Assembly: GCF_002269125.1 (NCBI RefSeq)
Contig: NZ_NQKI01000021.1
Coordinates: forward strand, 21,952 to 85,951
DNA length: 64,000 bases
DNA from: Pseudomonas lundensis
GTDB taxonomy: Bacteria > Pseudomonadota > Gammaproteobacteria > Pseudomonadales > Pseudomonadaceae
Reading direction: 5' to 3'
Shown: positions 52,659 to 61,941 of the stretch, piece after piece
Position numbering within the stretch: position 1 is the first letter of the stretch
Layout: every line of letters starts with the position of its first letter
The notes under the pieces: model-generated
Database searches by the model: none
What the model was told of the DNA's origin: nothing
What the model saw: the letters and a program-made list of their open reading frames with translations, nothing else
Made by a program: the position numbers and the translations under genes

Positions 52659-53957
52659 TTAACCCCCGCTTACCGTGGGGTTTGCCGCTTCCTCTTTCGC
52701 AGCCTGCATCCTCGCCCATTCCCGGTCCACCGCACGTTTTGCCGTGTTTTTGTTGGCGTACAGCCACAGCAGCCGTCTTGGCTTGCTTTGGTCGCCGGCT
52801 GTTCTGGTCTTTTCCGTTCCGGTTTTTTCATCGCGGTAGTAAGCGATGACGCCGCTGTAAGTTTTCTGATTTTCCTCCGCCAAGTACTCGATCGCGTCTT
52901 CCGGCAATTTGCTTTCCAGCTCCAGGCTCATGGTGTAGCCGTTGTCAGCGCTGAGGCTGTGGAGCACGTTGCCGCCATACCAGATGATTTCGTCAATTTC
53001 GTCTTTGATGCCAATAAGGGTGTAGGTCAGTTCCGGGATCAAGTCTGGCCGCGCCCGAGCCAAGGTGTAGCTGAGGGTTGCGCTGCCACGTTGCAGGCGG
53101 TTGAATTCGGCACGTGCCGCGCGTAATGCGGACTGGCGGTCGCTGTAGGTGTGGCGCAGGTCTTTGAGGTTTTCCCCGCCGCCGGCAATGGCCTGCTGCT
53201 TTTTGGCGCTGTTGATGTCGTAGAAGTAGGCCCGCACGCCGTCGTAGCTGTCTCGGTCGGCTTGCAGGTAGCGATGCTGGTCGCCGTCTTCGCGGGTGAG
53301 GGTGATGTGGGGCAGGGCGATGCCGGTGACTGACCTTCCACCACCCGCAGGAAGGCACAGCAGGCAGCCGGCTTTGACGCTGGCTACCGCGTCGAATTCT
53401 TCGCCGAGTCGGCTGATCAGGTTGGCATCGGATTCGTTGGCCTGGTCGAGTTGCAACAGGGGCAGCGCCGCTAGTTTCGCTGCGATGGCAGATTTCAGCC
53501 CGTTACCTAGGGCAATATCGCGGATCACGTCGCCCAGGGTTTTGTTGCTCCAGCTGCGCTCGCGTTTGATTTTGAAGCTTTTGCGCAAGTCTGCCGATCG
53601 GGCGCGCAGGCTGAGTATGTCGGGGGCGCCGCTGTGTTCGATTTCGTCGAAGGTGTAGCTGCCCTTATCCACCAGCCCGGTGTCGCTCCAGCCGAGCCAA
53701 AGCCGCAACAACGCGCCTTTGGCGGGCATGGCCAGCAAGCCGTCGTGGTCGCTGAGGGTAAGGCTCAGTTGATCGGCTTCAAGCCCACGGTTGTCGGTCA
53801 GCTCAAGACTGATCAGGCGCGGGCTGATGATGTGGGCAATATCTTTGCCGTCAACGGTGATGCGAAAAGCAGGGATCGGATACGCCGCGTCGCGCATGAC
53901 GCGTTCGGTGGTGTTTTGTACGTATCCCACCACGTCCGAAATAGTCGAGTTGATCAT
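52659..53957 (-). CDS. Phage late control D / tail hub protein (GpD)
   Basis: A 432-aa homologue of P2 GpD, the baseplate hub that joins tube and spike. It begins with YPIPAFRITVDGKDIAHIISPRLISLELTDNRGLEADQLSLTLSD and ends in a Lys/Arg-rich region. The start 53957 overlaps the GpU stop (ATGA). It is the last gene of the tail operon, as in P2. Confidence 0.9.
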   Translation of the reverse strand: MINSTISDVVGYVQNTTERVMRDAAYPIPAFRITVDGKDIAHIISPRLISLELTDNRGLEADQLSLTLSDHDGLLAMPAKGALLRLWLGWSDTGLVDKGSYTFDEIEHSGAPDILSLRARSADLRKSFKIKRERSWSNKTLGDVIRDIALGNGLKSAIAAKLAALPLLQLDQANESDANLISRLGEEFDAVASVKAGCLLCLPAGGGRSVTGIALPHITLTREDGDQHRYLQADRDSYDGVRAYFYDINSAKKQQAIAGGGENLKDLRHTYSDRQSALRAARAEFNRLQRGSATLSYTLARARPDLIPELTYTLIGIKDEIDEIIWYGGNVLHSLSADNGYTMSLELESKLPEDAIEYLAEENQKTYSGVIAYYRDEKTGTEKTRTAGDQSKPRRLLWLYANKNTAKRAVDREWARMQAAKEEAANPTVSGG

Positions 53958-54394
53958 AGCAACCCTCGCAAAATGCTCACGCCTGCATGGGTGCCAGCAC
54001 CAATAAGGTCGAGTTGATCGTCGTCGATACGCTTGAGGGTAAGGGTAAATTCAATACGGCGAGGTGTGCCGTCGCGGAAGAACACTGTTTTGGTTTCGCT
54101 CAAACTTTCGATTACCCATAGGCCGTAAATCCGCCCACTGCCCTCGATCATCGGCCACGCCTTGCCCGTGTTGGCCATCAGCCGCAACGCGTCTAGGCTC
54201 AGTGTGGTACCGGCCAGTTCCGGGAAGAGGATGCCGGGGAGGGTGATGATGTCGTCACCGCGACCGACAAATTGTCGTGCCGGCGCGGCACCTACCCGGC
54301 TGTTGCTGGGGTGGCGCCATTCTGTTTGGCGCTGCAGTTCCTGATAGGCCAGCGTCGAGAGGCTGAACACGAACATGCCCAAGGCAAGCATCAT
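53954..54394 (-). CDS. Phage tail protein GpU
   Basis: A 146-aa protein of the P2 GpU family (MLALGMFVFSLSTLAYQELQRQTEWRHP; GQ-FVGRGDDIITLPG; tail-terminator/tube-associated role). It lies between the tape measure and GpD, the P2 order. Confidence 0.9.
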   Translation of the reverse strand: MMLALGMFVFSLSTLAYQELQRQTEWRHPSNSRVGAAPARQFVGRGDDIITLPGILFPELAGTTLSLDALRLMANTGKAWPMIEGSGRIYGLWVIESLSETKTVFFRDGTPRRIEFTLTLKRIDDDQLDLIGAGTHAGVSILRGLL

Positions 54395-54399
54395 AACGA

Positions 54400-57126
54400 T
54401 TACTCCAGATCACCCAATTTGCTGCGCATGCGCACGGATTTTTCGCTCTTAATGCGGCTCAATTCGGCGCGCACGGCACGGGCGATGGCTTGGGCATCCA
54501 TGTTGGGCGTGGGATGGATGTTGATTTCGTAGCGGTCATTACTGTCGTAGGTGGTCGGTGCGGGCGGGCTGATGGGTGGGCGCATATCAACGGCCAGCGC
54601 CGGGGTGCTGAGTGTGCCGAGGGCAAGTACCCCCGTGGCTGTGAGTTGTTTGCCGAGCTGGCTGATGGCGTTCAGCGGGCCTTTGCCACCCTCGACCAGA
54701 CCTTGTGTCAAGCCCGCCATCGTGTAGCTCCCCAACTGCAAAAACACCCGCGATGGGCTATGGATATCGAGCTTTTCCTTGAACCAACTAATGGTCGAAT
54801 CGCCAATGCTGTTGATGGCGTCTTTAACCTTGCCCAGGCCAGCATAAAGCCCGTTAACCAAACCGTTGACGATCATGCTGCCGAACTCGGTAAAGCGGTT
54901 GGGCAGATCGATTCCCAAGTAGCTCAGTACACCGGCAAATGCCTGGTAGATCAGGCCGATAGGGCTGAAGTTGGCCAGCACCGTCAGGATGCCGCCAATG
55001 CCGCCGTCAAAGCCGGCTTTGATTTCTTTCCAGGAGCTGTCGAAATAGCCTTTAACCGCGTCCCAGTTTTTGTAGATCAGGTAGGCGGCGCCGGCGAGCA
55101 GCGCGATGATCACACCAATGGCCAGTACAATCGGGTTCGCAGCCAGCGCCCACAGCGCAATGCCTACCGAGCGCAATGCGGTGATCAAGGCTCCGCCCAT
55201 TAAGCTGACCAGGATGCGTAAACCTTGGGCCAGCATCGGTAAGGCATTTCGGGCTAAGCCGGTTATTGTCGGGAACAGATTACGAAACACTTTAAAGATG
55301 CCGCCGCCTTTGATCCCAAATATCGTCATGCCATAGCGCAGTACCACAAATGGGCCGATCAAGCTGGCAAGGGTCAGTGCCAATGCGCCAAATGTAGCGG
55401 CCATAACGCCGACGACCATCAGCGTTTTCAACACAGCGGCTGCTGCGGCCGGGTTTTCCTTCATCCAGGCCGTGAGTTCTTTGATAGCGACGGTGATTTG
55501 TTTTAACGCAGCTACATAGGTCGGAAGGATCGCGTCGCTCATTTCGCGATAGGCGTTGGCCTTTTGTGCGAGCAGTTCCAGCTCATTGCCCTGGGTGCTA
55601 TCGACGGCTTTGACGTACAACTGATCAATGCCATCAGCACCCTTGTTGAGCCTGGCGTTTTTGTGGATCTGATGGCGTTGCAAATACATCTGCGCGAACA
55701 GGTTGGAAGCCGTACGGTTGGAGAAAATACTGCCGATGGTATCCAGCACCTTGTTCTTGTCGGTGATGCCCTTGGCAGCCAACTGCGGCAGCAGGATCTT
55801 CTCCATCCATTCGAATTGGTTCTCGCGGAACAGCTCGCTGCCCTTGATCGCCCCCACGTCCAGAAAAGCGATCTGACCGGCCTTGTCGTGTTTGACCTTT
55901 TTCGGATCGACCAAGCCGAGTTGCTCCATGTTGTTGGCCGCTCGTTTGGTGGTTTTACCCTGATAGATGTTGGAATAGGCGCTCATCATCGCCGTACCTA
56001 CTCGGTGCCCGCCCATTTCTTGCACCAATGGTTCCATTTGGTAGTAGAAGGCTTCGTCCTTGATACCTTTGGCTGCAACGCCGCCAGTCTTGATCACGTT
56101 CAGCCATTCGTTCGGACCGACCCGGCCACCGGTGGCAGTGAGGATGCGCTGCACAATGTCGGCCTGGTTGATGAATGCCTCTTTGCTGGCCAGCCCGCCG
56201 CGCATTTCGATGACCTTGAGCATGTCCATGAACTTGCGTTCGTTATCCGCGCCTTGCTCTTCGCCGAACAGCGCGTGGTTGGCGAACTTCATCTTGGCCA
56301 ACGTAGGGGCAACCATTTCCGCCTCGTGTTCATCTGCAAACACGGTCATGGCATCACGCACCAACGTCAGGTTTTCTGTGACGCTGGTGCCGTATGTTTT
56401 CATTTGTTTGGCGAAGTTGATTGCCTTGCTGGTGTCCTCTTTACCGAGGCCCAGCGCAGCCACTCGTTGTTCTTCCAGCGCGAAGTGCTTGCCTTCCTTT
56501 AATGGCGCATAAAGCCCGCGACCGATGCCATAGGCCACGCCCATGCTGGCAGCACCTTTGGCGGCGGAGTTGCCCGCCAGTTGTTGGCCCTGTTGATAGG
56601 CTTTGCCCGCTCGGGTCATACGCTGCTGCTGTTTGGTCAGGGCTTCTAACCGTTTGCGTTGGGTGTCGATCTGACGGTTCGCATCGGCCATTTGCTGTTT
56701 CAGCCGACGTTCATGCTCGCTCAAATTGCGTGTATCGACCCCGGTGGCTTTGAGGCGTTGACGCAGTTGATTGAGCTGTTGGTTTTGACTGATTTCTTGC
56801 TGCTTTAGCTGCTGGAGCGAGCGTCTGGCTTTGTCAAATTCGCGCTGCATGGCGCGGGTCGGTGTGGTGGTTGAGGCCATTTGCCGACCCAATTCGCGGG
56901 CTTTGTTGCGGGCAGCCACCAACTCGGCGCTGGTGTTGGCCAACCCCTGTTTGAGCTGGCGGAATTCGCCCACTTGTTTCTGCGCGGCACCCAAGCCTTT
57001 AAGGCTGTCGCGAGCAGCCTTGAGCGCTTGCGCCGCTTTGGCAGATTGCCCCTGAATGCTACGCAACGGCGCGGTGGCCTTGTCGATGGCGGTGAGCAAT
57101 ACCCTAAGTCTTAAATCATTCGCCAT
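54400..57126 (-). CDS. Phage tail tape measure protein (GpT type)
   Basis: A 908-aa protein. The N-terminal ~190 residues are coiled-coil rich (many Gln/Lys/Leu). A TMP core follows (LALEEQRVAALGLGKEDTSKAINFAKQMKTYGT). Three hydrophobic segments lie at about 555-690 and a helical C-terminus follows. It sets tail length. It overlaps the 3' end of the E' frame by 11 bp, in a different frame. Confidence 0.92.
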   Translation of the reverse strand: MANDLRLRVLLTAIDKATAPLRSIQGQSAKAAQALKAARDSLKGLGAAQKQVGEFRQLKQGLANTSAELVAARNKARELGRQMASTTTPTRAMQREFDKARRSLQQLKQQEISQNQQLNQLRQRLKATGVDTRNLSEHERRLKQQMADANRQIDTQRKRLEALTKQQQRMTRAGKAYQQGQQLAGNSAAKGAASMGVAYGIGRGLYAPLKEGKHFALEEQRVAALGLGKEDTSKAINFAKQMKTYGTSVTENLTLVRDAMTVFADEHEAEMVAPTLAKMKFANHALFGEEQGADNERKFMDMLKVIEMRGGLASKEAFINQADIVQRILTATGGRVGPNEWLNVIKTGGVAAKGIKDEAFYYQMEPLVQEMGGHRVGTAMMSAYSNIYQGKTTKRAANNMEQLGLVDPKKVKHDKAGQIAFLDVGAIKGSELFRENQFEWMEKILLPQLAAKGITDKNKVLDTIGSIFSNRTASNLFAQMYLQRHQIHKNARLNKGADGIDQLYVKAVDSTQGNELELLAQKANAYREMSDAILPTYVAALKQITVAIKELTAWMKENPAAAAAVLKTLMVVGVMAATFGALALTLASLIGPFVVLRYGMTIFGIKGGGIFKVFRNLFPTITGLARNALPMLAQGLRILVSLMGGALITALRSVGIALWALAANPIVLAIGVIIALLAGAAYLIYKNWDAVKGYFDSSWKEIKAGFDGGIGGILTVLANFSPIGLIYQAFAGVLSYLGIDLPNRFTEFGSMIVNGLVNGLYAGLGKVKDAINSIGDSTISWFKEKLDIHSPSRVFLQLGSYTMAGLTQGLVEGGKGPLNAISQLGKQLTATGVLALGTLSTPALAVDMRPPISPPAPTTYDSNDRYEINIHPTPNMDAQAIARAVRAELSRIKSEKSVRMRSKLGDLE

Positions 57127-57235
57127 CGGTGGAACTCCGCACCCTGGCGCGCTCGCGCCAGTCCATCAGCTCTTGCAGGCCCAACGGATCCATATCAGTC
57201 GGGGCCCAGTGGAAAACCACAGCCAGATCAGCCAT
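57116..57235 (-). CDS. Tail chaperone frameshift part E' (P2 GpE family)
   Basis: A 39-codon frame encoding MADLAVVFHWAPTDMDPLGLQ... ending RSSTDGE, matching the P2 GpE/E' family (MADIAVIFHW in P2). It is in the -1 frame relative to the preceding chaperone gene and open back to the slippery site at 57286-57292. It is most likely translated mainly as the C-terminal half of a frameshift fusion. Confidence 0.82.
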   Translation of the reverse strand: MADLAVVFHWAPTDMDPLGLQELMDWRERARVRSSTDGE

Positions 57236-57243
57236 GGCGTCTT

Positions 57244-57573
57244 CTACGCAACGAGGTACACATCCGCCTTCGCCGACTTCTGCAACAAAAAACTGGCGAT
57301 CTTGCTGCCGATGGCCAACAGGTCGGCCGGGTCCATGCCTGCGGCTTCAGGGGCGGTGATACCGGGGCTGCTGATGCGCGGAATCACTTTGATCAAGCTC
57401 GATACGTCCATATTCAGCAGGTCGATCAGCAACACGCCGCGCAGCTCACCTGACGAAGGTTTACGCAGGGTGATGTTGGCAATTTCGGTGTTGCCGCGTT
57501 TGATCGGCTGGTCGAGGGTGACGCAGTTGTCGTCGGCAGCGGGCAGGGTTTCAGCGGTGTCAGAGGTGTTCAT
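57244..57573 (-). CDS. Phage tail assembly chaperone (P2 E type)
   Basis: A 109-aa protein of the tail assembly chaperone group (Phage_TAC_7/P2 gpE-like): GNTEIANITLRKPSSGELRGVLLIDLLNMDVSSLIKVIPRISSPG. It lies between the tube gene and the tape measure. Near its 3' end the codons AGT TTT TTG form the heptamer T-TTT-TTG in the right phase for -1 slippage. The slip would give a 152-aa fusion with E' (96 codons, then 56). Both products are expected to act on the tape measure. Confidence 0.87.
   Translation of the reverse strand: MNTSDTAETLPAADDNCVTLDQPIKRGNTEIANITLRKPSSGELRGVLLIDLLNMDVSSLIKVIPRISSPGITAPEAAGMDPADLLAIGSKIASFLLQKSAKADVYLVA
57286..57292 (-). promoter_or_regulatory. Programmed -1 frameshift slippery site
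   Basis: The minus strand reads T-TTT-TTG here, with zero-frame codons TTT (57291-57289) and TTG (57288-57286). Slipping back one base enters a frame with no stop codon through the E' ATG (57235) to the TGA at 57116-57118. The same heptamer is used by P2 gene E. Confidence 0.85.
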
Positions 57574-57622
57574 GTGTGGCTCCAGGTGATGACGTTAACG
57601 AGGATGGGTGACGGAACTCGTA

Positions 57623-58138
57623 TCAAATGCCCAAGGCGCTACGTTGTTTTTCCAGCATGTCCACGCCGTTGACCTTCTCGATAAAGTTGAGCAGGTCGAT
57701 TTCGATGATTTCCTCGTTATCGACGGTCAGCTTGTAGTAGGTACAGGTAGTTTTCATGCTGTGCTCGGTGTCTTCGCCGGGTTTGGCATCGCCCATTTCG
57801 ATGGACTCGTGCCGACCGCGCACAACGATTTCCACAGTGCTGGTTTCGCCTGTGTCGTCTTGCTGAAACGGGCCGGAGAAGCGCAGGGCAACGGCGGAAG
57901 CGTTGACGGCGCCGAACTGTTTGAGCGAGATCAAATCAAGGCCCCCGGTTTTCCAGTCGAACTGGATGCCGTCGTCGGACATACCCAGATCGGCCTTGAC
58001 CGTGCCATTCATGCCGCCGCCACGATAGCCTTCCATCTTGCGGGCCAGAGGCGGCAAGGTGACGGACTTGGCCACGCCGAGGTAACTGTTGCCGTCGTTG
58101 AACAGGTTTATGTTTTTGAGTTTGCGAGGTAAGGCCAT
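57623..58138 (-). CDS. Phage major tail tube protein (FII)
   Basis: A 171-aa homologue of P2 FII (MALPRKLKNINLFNDGNSYLGVAKSVTLPPLARKMEGYRGGG), forming the rigid inner tube. GGAGAA lies before the ATG. It follows the sheath gene across a 57-bp gap with a hairpin. Confidence 0.93.
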   Translation of the reverse strand: MALPRKLKNINLFNDGNSYLGVAKSVTLPPLARKMEGYRGGGMNGTVKADLGMSDDGIQFDWKTGGLDLISLKQFGAVNASAVALRFSGPFQQDDTGETSTVEIVVRGRHESIEMGDAKPGEDTEHSMKTTCTYYKLTVDNEEIIEIDLLNFIEKVNGVDMLEKQRSALGI

Positions 58139-58172
58139 GGCGCGGTTCTCCGGTGAGCAGGCGCGGGGCTGA

Positions 58173-58188
58173 CTCCCCTTACGGGGAG
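58173..58188 (-). other. Intercistronic hairpin between sheath and tube genes
   Basis: On the minus-strand RNA, CUCCCC-GUAA-GGGGAG is a 6-bp stem with a GNRA tetraloop, located between the sheath stop and the tube ribosome site. It may stabilise the abundant sheath message or tune expression of the tube. Confidence 0.4.
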
Positions 58189-58195
58189 GGCCGGT

Positions 58196-59365
58196 TTAAC
58201 GGTTGATCTTGCTGGCGAAGTCGATCAGGTAGCGGTCGGTGATGCGTTGGCGCAGGGTCAGGTCTTCCAGCGGCGGTACCGGTGTGTAGTCGTAATCGAG
58301 GTGGAGCTTGCCGGCCTTGAGGGTGTCTTTTTCGTTGATGTCGTCCGGGAACCAGCAACTGCCGCCGATCAAGTAGCCCTGCGAGATCAGCTCGCGGAAC
58401 TTGGCGTTGATCCCTTCAACAATGTCGCGCACCAGGGACGCGTGCATCGGTTTATCAACTGCCCACATGTGTGCTTCGGCGATGGTGTCGGCGAGGATTT
58501 GCGCGGTGCGGGTGTAGTTCTCAAAGGCAAATAGCGGGTCGTCGGAACACGTGCGGCTGCCCCAAAAGCGGTATCCGCCTTCATTGATCAGCGTGGTGAC
58601 TTCGTTGCTGTTGAGGTAATTGGCGTCGGTGGCCGGGTTTTGCAGGTCCCAGAATACGTCGGCACTGATGCCGGTCACGCCGTTGATGGGGACGTTGGAC
58701 AGGGTTTTATGCCAGCCAATTTCCTGATCGATCTTGGCGCGTAAACCCAAGGCCCGGGCCACAGCTGACGCGACGATGGTTTTGCTGGTGGTGGTATCGA
58801 AGTTCAGGAAGTCCGGCCAGATGACCATCATTTCGCGGGCGCCGAAGTTTTCGCGGTAGGCAACCACTTCTTCCTTGGTTTTGCAGTCCCACGCGCTGAC
58901 GTAGGCGAATGCGCGTAGCTGCTGGGCAATGCTCGCCAGTGCGGTGGCCACCGGCAAGCTGTCCAGCCCCGGCACGCCGAGAATGCGCGGCACCATGCCC
59001 AAGCGGGCCTTGGCTGCGAGCAGAGCTTTCATGCCGGTGTATTTGCCGTCGGCGGTGGTGGTGCCGATTAGCGAGCTGGTGGTTTCGGCTTCGTCGGCGC
59101 CTTCCTTGACCCGCACCACGATGGTGTAGGGCTTGGTCTGGTCAGCGATGGCCTGCAAGCTGGCGGCGAGGGTGCCTTTGACCCCGGCTTTGCCAACAGC
59201 CGTTTGCACGTTGGTGATGAGTACCGGGGTGTCCAAAGGAAAGAACTCCGCGTCCGCGTCTTCGGCGGTACAGACCATACCGATAACAGCGGTGGGAATA
59301 GTGCGAATGGGGCGGGTGCCGTCGTTAAGTTCGATGACCCGCACGCCGTGAAGATAATCGGCCAT
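58196..59365 (-). CDS. Phage tail sheath protein (FI)
   Basis: A 389-aa contractile sheath subunit of the P2 FI family: MADYLHGVRVIELNDGTRPI at the start, and GGYRFWGSRTCSDDPLFAFENYTRT and VSAWDCK later. Start 59365 is the family N-terminus; ATG 59398 would add 11 residues. It begins the FI-FII-E-T-U-D unit, with a dyad 83 bp upstream. Confidence 0.94.
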   Translation of the reverse strand: MADYLHGVRVIELNDGTRPIRTIPTAVIGMVCTAEDADAEFFPLDTPVLITNVQTAVGKAGVKGTLAASLQAIADQTKPYTIVVRVKEGADEAETTSSLIGTTTADGKYTGMKALLAAKARLGMVPRILGVPGLDSLPVATALASIAQQLRAFAYVSAWDCKTKEEVVAYRENFGAREMMVIWPDFLNFDTTTSKTIVASAVARALGLRAKIDQEIGWHKTLSNVPINGVTGISADVFWDLQNPATDANYLNSNEVTTLINEGGYRFWGSRTCSDDPLFAFENYTRTAQILADTIAEAHMWAVDKPMHASLVRDIVEGINAKFRELISQGYLIGGSCWFPDDINEKDTLKAGKLHLDYDYTPVPPLEDLTLRQRITDRYLIDFASKINR

Positions 59366-59438
59366 GGGTGGTGCCTGCGCAGTGGGATGACACTGCACAG
59401 GCTGCCGCGCGCGCGGCGGTTGGGCGAGCAGGTGGGCT

Positions 59439-59457
59439 TGTATGGCGAAGGGCTACA
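59439..59457. promoter_or_regulatory. Dyad TGTA-N11-TACA upstream of FI
   Basis: TGTA at 59439-59442 and TACA at 59454-59457, centred 83 bp before the sheath start. The same element occurs before gene V (63809-63827). In P2 the late activator Ogr uses TGT-N12-ACA; the spacing here is one base longer. Confidence 0.5.
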
Positions 59458-59467
59458 GGGCTTCGCC
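59444..59467. terminator. Hairpin downstream of the fibre-assembly gene
   Basis: GGCGAAG-ggctacaggg-CTTCGCC (7-bp perfect arms), just past the end of the tail-fibre assembly gene and overlapping the dyad. No T-run follows on the minus strand. Confidence 0.4.
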
Positions 59468-59473
59468 CTATGG

Positions 59474-59857
59474 TTAAGTCTTGTCGCTTGGCCAGGGATA
59501 CAGCATTTGAATCTCTTTAAAGCGCGCAATGCCCGAGTCTCTAACTTCCTCCCATCCTGCTTCCCCCATCACCTGCATGCGGCTGGCTTCGGAAAAGTAA
59601 CGGTCAGATCCCGTAACAGGTTCAGCGAAGGCCGCCAGTCGCAAGCGCTCCACGTCTTCACGCGTCCGCTCAATCACCGGTAGCGGTTGCTTGGTAATGC
59701 CCCCGTCTGCGCCCAATGTCCAAACACCATCGGTTTCGCAGATCAGTTTTTGCCAGAGCGTCGAATCGACCTCGACAGCATCTTCAGGGATCTCGTGCGT
59801 GCCTTTGATAAGGCGCAAGTGAAGGGTTCCGTCCGGGTGAAACGTCACGTATTTCAT
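59474..59857 (-). CDS. Tail fibre assembly / chaperone-like protein
   Basis: A 127-aa protein following the tail fibre gene by 9 bp, the position of fibre assembly chaperones. MKYVTFHPDGTLHLRLIKGTHEIPEDAVEV begins it and MGEAGWEEVRDSGIARFKEIQML ends it. The exact family is not certain; the assignment rests largely on position. Confidence 0.65.
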   Translation of the reverse strand: MKYVTFHPDGTLHLRLIKGTHEIPEDAVEVDSTLWQKLICETDGVWTLGADGGITKQPLPVIERTREDVERLRLAAFAEPVTGSDRYFSEASRMQVMGEAGWEEVRDSGIARFKEIQMLYPWPSDKT

Positions 59858-59866
59858 GGGATCTTC

Positions 59867-61327
59867 TCAACTGCCGACAGCGATATAAGACAGGCCCGCT
59901 GAGCCTGTCACGCCTGTGTTGTAGGTTTTGAAGCTGTCTCGGGTGACAGCGCCGCCGCTGGTCCCGTTTTCGCCGTCGCTGAGCCTGACGCTGTACTCGG
60001 CCGTCGTCGCATTGTTGTAAGCGCCGACAATGACCGCCCCTGCATCATTAGGAAACGGAATGGGAAAACGGGTGGTGTTGATGGTGGAGCCGGTAAGCGA
60101 TACAGCCGCACTCCACTGGACGATCCAGCCGTTTAGCCAACTCGGAAAGATGATGTAGCCAGTTCGTCCAATGACCATCTGAAACCCCCAGCGCAGCTTT
60201 TTTGGGGTGACGATGGTGCTGTTGTCAGTGCCAGCATTCACCTGCACCTGAGTCGCCAGACCCGCCGTACCCAGCGCACTTTCGGTGGCTTGCACCACCT
60301 TCTTTGCAATGGCCTGAAAGACCCGCAACGCGCTCATCGGCTTGTTGGTGTCAGCCCCCGTTTCAGCCTCGCTCTGGCTGGCAAATGCAACGCCATAGCC
60401 AGCCAGTGAATTGGGCGTACCGGTCAGCGATGAAAACATGATGCCGGTCAGGCCCGACCCAACACCTGTGATGGGCCCGGCGATTTCCACGCCATCAGCG
60501 GAAACCCGCACACCATTTCCATTGACCCAAGGCGTTGGGCCCAACGCCATGAACGCCCGCGTTACACGGTCGTAACTTCCGAGAAAGCCTACGCCGGCCT
60601 TCTCTCCACCAAACTGCCCGGCGATGACACCTGCAGCCCATGACGGCCCCTCCACCGTGCGAATGTAGAGGCTTTTGGCATCGGTAAGGTTGATCGCGCC
60701 CGTCAGTGTTCCGCCCGTAAGGGGCAAGGCATCGGTGATACCGTAATCTTTCAAGGTGGTTGGGTTGCTGCCTGCAACCACGATCCCGCGAACGTCGATC
60801 TCAACCTTGGTATAAGCACCCGCCTTACGGGTGGGGGGCAGTACGTTGGTGAACCAGTTGTCCACGTACTCGCGAGTCGCCAGAACCACCGAAGGGTCAA
60901 TTTTCAGCTCGATGTTTGACGTGCTGCTGACGATCAAATTGATCCGAATGACTTGAGTGCGGCCTGAACCTTGAGTTAGCAGGGGTTTGAAAGTTGGCGC
61001 GCAGTTGGCGACGGCTACCAGGTCGCCTGCTGCGTCATACAGACCGATTTCACGCACCCACCAGCCACCTTCATTTTCAGGAATGATCTGCTCGGCAATG
61101 ATGACACTGGCGTTTTTGGGATCAACTTTCACCTGATTCAAAGGTGCGCGGCGGCATTCGTTGATGAGTTTAGTTTGTAGCCGATTCGGAATGGGGTTTG
61201 CACCGTTGGCATCTCCGACGCCCATTTTAGAAAATGTCCACGGCACACCCAGTGCGTCGGCATTGGCTTGTTTTGCTTCACCAATAGCGGTGAGGATGGC
61301 GAAAAACTGACTATTTTTGTCGGTCAT
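59867..61327 (-). CDS. Tail fibre protein (H type)
   Basis: A 486-aa fibre. The N-terminal ~150 residues match the conserved baseplate-attachment region of P2-like fibres (FFAILTAIGEAKQANADALG, GGWWVREIGLYD). A short repetitive shaft follows (TLKDYGITDALPLTGGTLTGAINLTDAKS). The C-terminus (SWLNGWIVQWSAAVSLTGS, RDSFKTYNTGVTGSAGLSYIAVGS) resembles the receptor-binding tip of gp53-like fibres. It decides host range. It overlaps GpI by 4 bp. Confidence 0.88.
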   Translation of the reverse strand: MTDKNSQFFAILTAIGEAKQANADALGVPWTFSKMGVGDANGANPIPNRLQTKLINECRRAPLNQVKVDPKNASVIIAEQIIPENEGGWWVREIGLYDAAGDLVAVANCAPTFKPLLTQGSGRTQVIRINLIVSSTSNIELKIDPSVVLATREYVDNWFTNVLPPTRKAGAYTKVEIDVRGIVVAGSNPTTLKDYGITDALPLTGGTLTGAINLTDAKSLYIRTVEGPSWAAGVIAGQFGGEKAGVGFLGSYDRVTRAFMALGPTPWVNGNGVRVSADGVEIAGPITGVGSGLTGIMFSSLTGTPNSLAGYGVAFASQSEAETGADTNKPMSALRVFQAIAKKVVQATESALGTAGLATQVQVNAGTDNSTIVTPKKLRWGFQMVIGRTGYIIFPSWLNGWIVQWSAAVSLTGSTINTTRFPIPFPNDAGAVIVGAYNNATTAEYSVRLSDGENGTSGGAVTRDSFKTYNTGVTGSAGLSYIAVGS

Positions 61328-61941
61328 GGGTAGATGTCCATTGTATCGATATGGTGTTCACGGCCGCCCATAGGCAAGTAGCCATTGACCTCAATGTCGC
61401 GCTGAGTCGGTGGGTAAACGCTGAGTTCGTCTCCTTCGTAGACACTGACCCCGACGAATACTGTGCCGCTGGATTCAAGGCTGATCGCAAGGCCAGTTAA
61501 ATGCCGACTGACGGGTTTGGCGTCATCAATCAGGAAGGTCAGCTCCTGATACATTTCTTCGGTAATACCTGTTTCAAGAACGCCGACCTTGAGTTCGAAA
61601 GTGCCGGGTACGCCTTCGGGGATTGTTTGCCACCACTCGATAATCTCGATCAGATACCCCAAGGGTTCGACCACACGTCGCAGTGCGCCGATGGTGCCTT
61701 TGCGTGAGTGGATGACATAAGAGGCCCGAATTGCCGCCCGTTTAGTACTCTCCAGCCATTTCCCGTCCCACCGGTCTACGGATACAGACCAAGCCAGATA
61801 CGGCAGCAACTCAGTAGGGCAAGTGTCGGGGTTCCACAACTGGCGCAATGGCACAGGGACACGTTGTATCTGTGCCAATGCTTGAGCCGCCTGGTGCTCC
61901 AGGTCGCTAGCATTGCGTGGCAGCAACGACGGGCTAGTCAC
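61324..61941 (-). CDS. Phage tail protein I (GpI)
   Basis: A 205-aa baseplate protein of the P2 GpI family (LLPRNASDLEHQAAQALAQI; LWNPDTCPTELLPYLAWSVSVDRWD). It lies between GpJ and the fibre, overlapping both by 4 bp. Confidence 0.91.
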   Translation of the reverse strand: MTSPSLLPRNASDLEHQAAQALAQIQRVPVPLRQLWNPDTCPTELLPYLAWSVSVDRWDGKWLESTKRAAIRASYVIHSRKGTIGALRRVVEPLGYLIEIIEWWQTIPEGVPGTFELKVGVLETGITEEMYQELTFLIDDAKPVSRHLTGLAISLESSGTVFVGVSVYEGDELSVYPPTQRDIEVNGYLPMGGREHHIDTMDIYP

